From the NCBI GenBank assembly GCA_026724425.1, contig JAIUCV010000571.1:357501-421500 (forward strand): a stretch of 64,000 bases of DNA, in the 5' to 3' direction. The notes under the pieces were generated by a model. The model had not been told where the DNA came from, made no database searches, and was given only the letters and a program-made list of their open reading frames with translations. This DNA is from Erythrophleum ivorense (taxonomy: Eukaryota; Streptophyta; Magnoliopsida; Fabales; Fabaceae). Position numbers and translations under genes: made by a program. Positions 61,501 through 64,000 of the stretch are shown here, piece after piece (within the stretch, counting starts at the first letter, position 1; each line of letters starts with the position of its first letter).

Positions 61501-64000
61501 GATCAAGGCGGACCCATACTTAGCGAAACATGCATTAGGTTCTCCACGGGACTATGAGGAGCAACATGTGTGACATAATTCTCATTCCTTGAGAGGAACA
61601 TCAAAGCTACCATCCTGAGAGAAACATAAGTAGTAAGGAGTCCCAATCGTAGCTCTATGCCTCCACACAATGTAGAAACATACTTGTAGTGTATGTAATG
61701 ATCAAGACGGACCCATACTTAGCCAAACATGCATTAGGTTCTCCACGGTACTACGAGGAGCAACATGTGTGACATGATTCTCATTCCTTGAGAGGAACTT
61801 CAAAGCTACCATCTCCTGAGAGAAACATTACTAGTAAGGAGTCCCAATCGTAGCTCTATGCCTCCACACATTGTAGAAACATACTTGTAGTGTATGTAAT
61901 GATCAAGACGGACCCATACTTAGCCAAACATGCATTAGGTTCTCCACGGGACTATGAGGAGCAACATGTGTGACATGATTCTCATTCTTTGAGAGGAACA
62001 TCAAAGCTACCATCCTGAGAGAGACATTACTAGTAAGGAGTCCCAATCGTAGCTCTATGCCTCCACACAATGTAGAAACATACTTGTAGTGTATGTAATG
62101 ATCAAGACGGACCCATACTTAGCCAAACATGCATTAGGTTCTCCACGGGACTATGAGAGCAACATGAATGACATGATTCTCATTCCTTGAGAGGAACATC
62201 AAAGCTACCATCCTGAGAGAAACATAAGTAGTAAGGAGTCCCAATCGTAGCTCTATGCCTCCACACAATGTAGAAACATACTTGTAGTGTATGTAATGAT
62301 CAAGACGGACCCATAGTTAGCCAAACATGCATTAGGTTCTACACGGGACTATGAGGAGCAACATGTGTGACATGATTCTCATTCCTTGAGAGGAACTTCA
62401 AAGCTACCATTCTGAGAGAAACATAAGTAGTATGGAGTCCCAATCGTAGCTCTATGCCTCCACACAATGTAGGAACATACTTGTAGTGTATGTAATGATC
62501 AAGACGGACCCATAGTTAGCCAAACATGCATTAGGTTCTCCACGGGACTATGAGGAGCAACATGTGTGACATGATTCTCATTCCTTGAGAGGAACTTCAA
62601 AGCTACCATCCTGAGAGAGACATTACTAGTAAGGAGTCCCAATCGTAGTTCTATGCCTCCACACAATGTAGAAACATACTTGTAGTGTATGTAATGATCA
62701 AGACGGACCCATAGTTAGCCAAACATGCATTAGGTTCTACACGGGACTATGAGGAGCAACATGTGTGACATGATTCTCATTCCTTGAGAGGAACATCAAA
62801 GCTACCATCCTGAGAGAAATATAAGTAGTAAGGAGTCCCAATCGTAGCTCTATGCCTCCACACAATGTAGGAACATACTTGTAGTGTATGTAATGATCAA
62901 GACGGACCCATAGTTAGCCAAACATGCATTAGGTTCTCCACGGGACTCTGAGGAGCAACATGTGTGACATGATTCTCATTCCTTGAGAGGAACTTCAAAG
63001 CTACCATCCTGAGAGAGAAGTTACTAGTAAGGAGTCCCAATCGTAGCTCTATGCCTCCACACAATGTAGAAACATACTTGTAGTGTATGTAATGATCAAG
63101 ACGGACCCATAGTTAGCCAAACATGCATTAGGTTCTACACGGGACTATGAGGAGCAACATGTGTGACATGATTCTCATTCCTTGAGAGGAACATCAAAGC
63201 TACCATCCTGAGAGAAACATAAGTAGTAAGGAGTCCCAATCGTAGCTCTATGCCTCCACACAATGTAGGAACATACTTGTAGTGTATGTAATGATCAAGG
63301 CGGACCCATACTTAGCGAAACATGCATTAGGTTCTCCACGGGACTATGAGGAGCAACATGTGTGACATGATTCTCATTCCTTGAGAGGAACATCAAAGCT
63401 ACCATCCTGAGAGAAACATAAGTAGTAAGGAGTCCCAATCGTAGCTCTATGCCTCCAAACATTGTAGAAACATACTTGTAGTGTATGTAATGATCAAGAC
63501 GGACCCATACTTAGCCAAACATGCATTAGGTTCTCCACGGGACTATGAGGAGCAACATGTGTGACATGATTCTCATTCTTTGAGAGGAACATCAAAGCTA
63601 CCATCCTGAGAGAAACATTACTAGTAAGGAGTCCCAATCGTAGCTCTATGCCTCCACACATTGTAGAAACATACTTGTAGTGTATGTAATGATCAAGACG
63701 GACCCATAGTTAGCCAAACATGCATTAGGTTCTCCACGGGACTCTGAGGAGCAACATGTGTGACATGATTCTCATTCCTTGAGAGGAACATCAAAGCTAC
63801 CATCCTGAGAGAAACATAAGTAGTAAGGAGTCCCAATCGTAGCTCTATGCCTCCACACAATGTAGAAACATACTTGTAGTGTATGTAATGATCAAGACGG
63901 ACCCATAGTTAGCCAAACATGCATTAGGTTCTACACGGGACTATGAGGAGCAACATGTGTGACATGATTCTCATTCCTTGAGAGGAACTTCAAAGCTACC
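58525..64000. repeat. 3,185-bp tandem higher-order repeat (16 monomers)
   Basis: The unit starting at 58525 (the ctccacggtactacg monomer) begins again at 61710; private tags such as ggtactacg recur at the same 3,185-bp spacing. The period equals 16 x 199 + 1 because the unit includes one +2 and one -1 monomer. The second copy is cut by the window end. Few differences are seen, for example caatcatag near 59058 against caatcgtag near 62243. Confidence 0.8.
58726..58924. repeat. Hybrid satellite monomer from crossover inside a monomer
   Basis: The first half has the tags of the tctttgag/catcaaag variant and the second half those of the next variant in the left-array order (agagagacattactagt, ctatgcctcc, gtagaaac). 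In the left block these are two separate monomers. The join lies in the ~16 identical bases around 58820-58836 and removes one monomer length. The same hybrid occurs one unit later, about 61911-62109. Confidence 0.65.

Larger units (their letters stand above)
57779..64000. repeat. 199-bp tandem satellite array, right block
   Basis: The satellite resumes at monomer position 51 (gcaacatgtg) and runs to the end of the window, about 31 monomers. Variant order resembles the left block (types tagged taggaac/aaggcgg, ctcaacggg, ctccacggtac, tctttgag, gagagcaacatgaatgac, cattctgag), so both flanks belong to the same array. There is no gene in it. Confidence 0.97.

Overview
This window is plant heterochromatin: a long array of one tandem satellite interrupted by a single LTR retrotransposon. 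It contains no host gene that I can support. The retrotransposon belongs to the Athila lineage (Ty3/gypsy), judged by one long Gag-Pol frame, a primer site matching tRNA-Asp, an extra gene after integrase and long LTRs. Athila elements are plant-specific and often sit in pericentromeric or satellite-rich DNA. The host is probably a dicot; I do not recognise the satellite and cannot name the species.

Layout. (1) 1-43803: about 220 head-to-tail copies of a 199-bp monomer, with diagnostic variants arranged in higher-order repeats (8 monomers/1,593 bp; about 22 monomers/4,375 bp; 19 monomers/3,780 bp). (2) 43804-57778: a 13,975-bp Athila-type element on the minus strand. In its own reading direction (right to left) it has a 5' LTR (57778-56198), a tRNA-Asp primer site, a leader, a 1,921-codon gag-pol (56005-50240), a spacer with a candidate internal promoter, a second gene that appears to be split into two exons (49591-49557 and 48860-47024), a 1.6-kb non-coding tail with three copies of a polypurine-tract-like motif, and a 3' LTR (45386-43804). 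(3) 57779-64000: the satellite resumes, about 31 monomers, in tandem units of 3,185 bp.

How the element works. The LTR U3 carries a TATA box and a G-box. Gag-Pol supplies capsid, protease, reverse transcriptase, RNase H and integrase, and every catalytic residue I looked for is present. The second gene is the Athila 'env-like' reading frame. It has no ATG for its first 125 codons, but a donor at 49557/49556 and an acceptor at 48861/48860 would join a short upstream ATG exon to it in frame.

Most notable observations. The two LTRs are identical over about 1,084 bp of R-U5 but differ at about 22 bases plus 4 indels in the remaining ~500 bp of U3. There is no target-site duplication, and 16 bp of satellite are missing at the insertion point. 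A small inverted-repeat module built on ACTCGA/TCGAGT is scattered at least nine times through LTRs, leader, coding linkers and intron. Together the first two facts suggest that this copy is a recombinant or gene-converted element rather than a simple insertion. All comparisons were made by eye.
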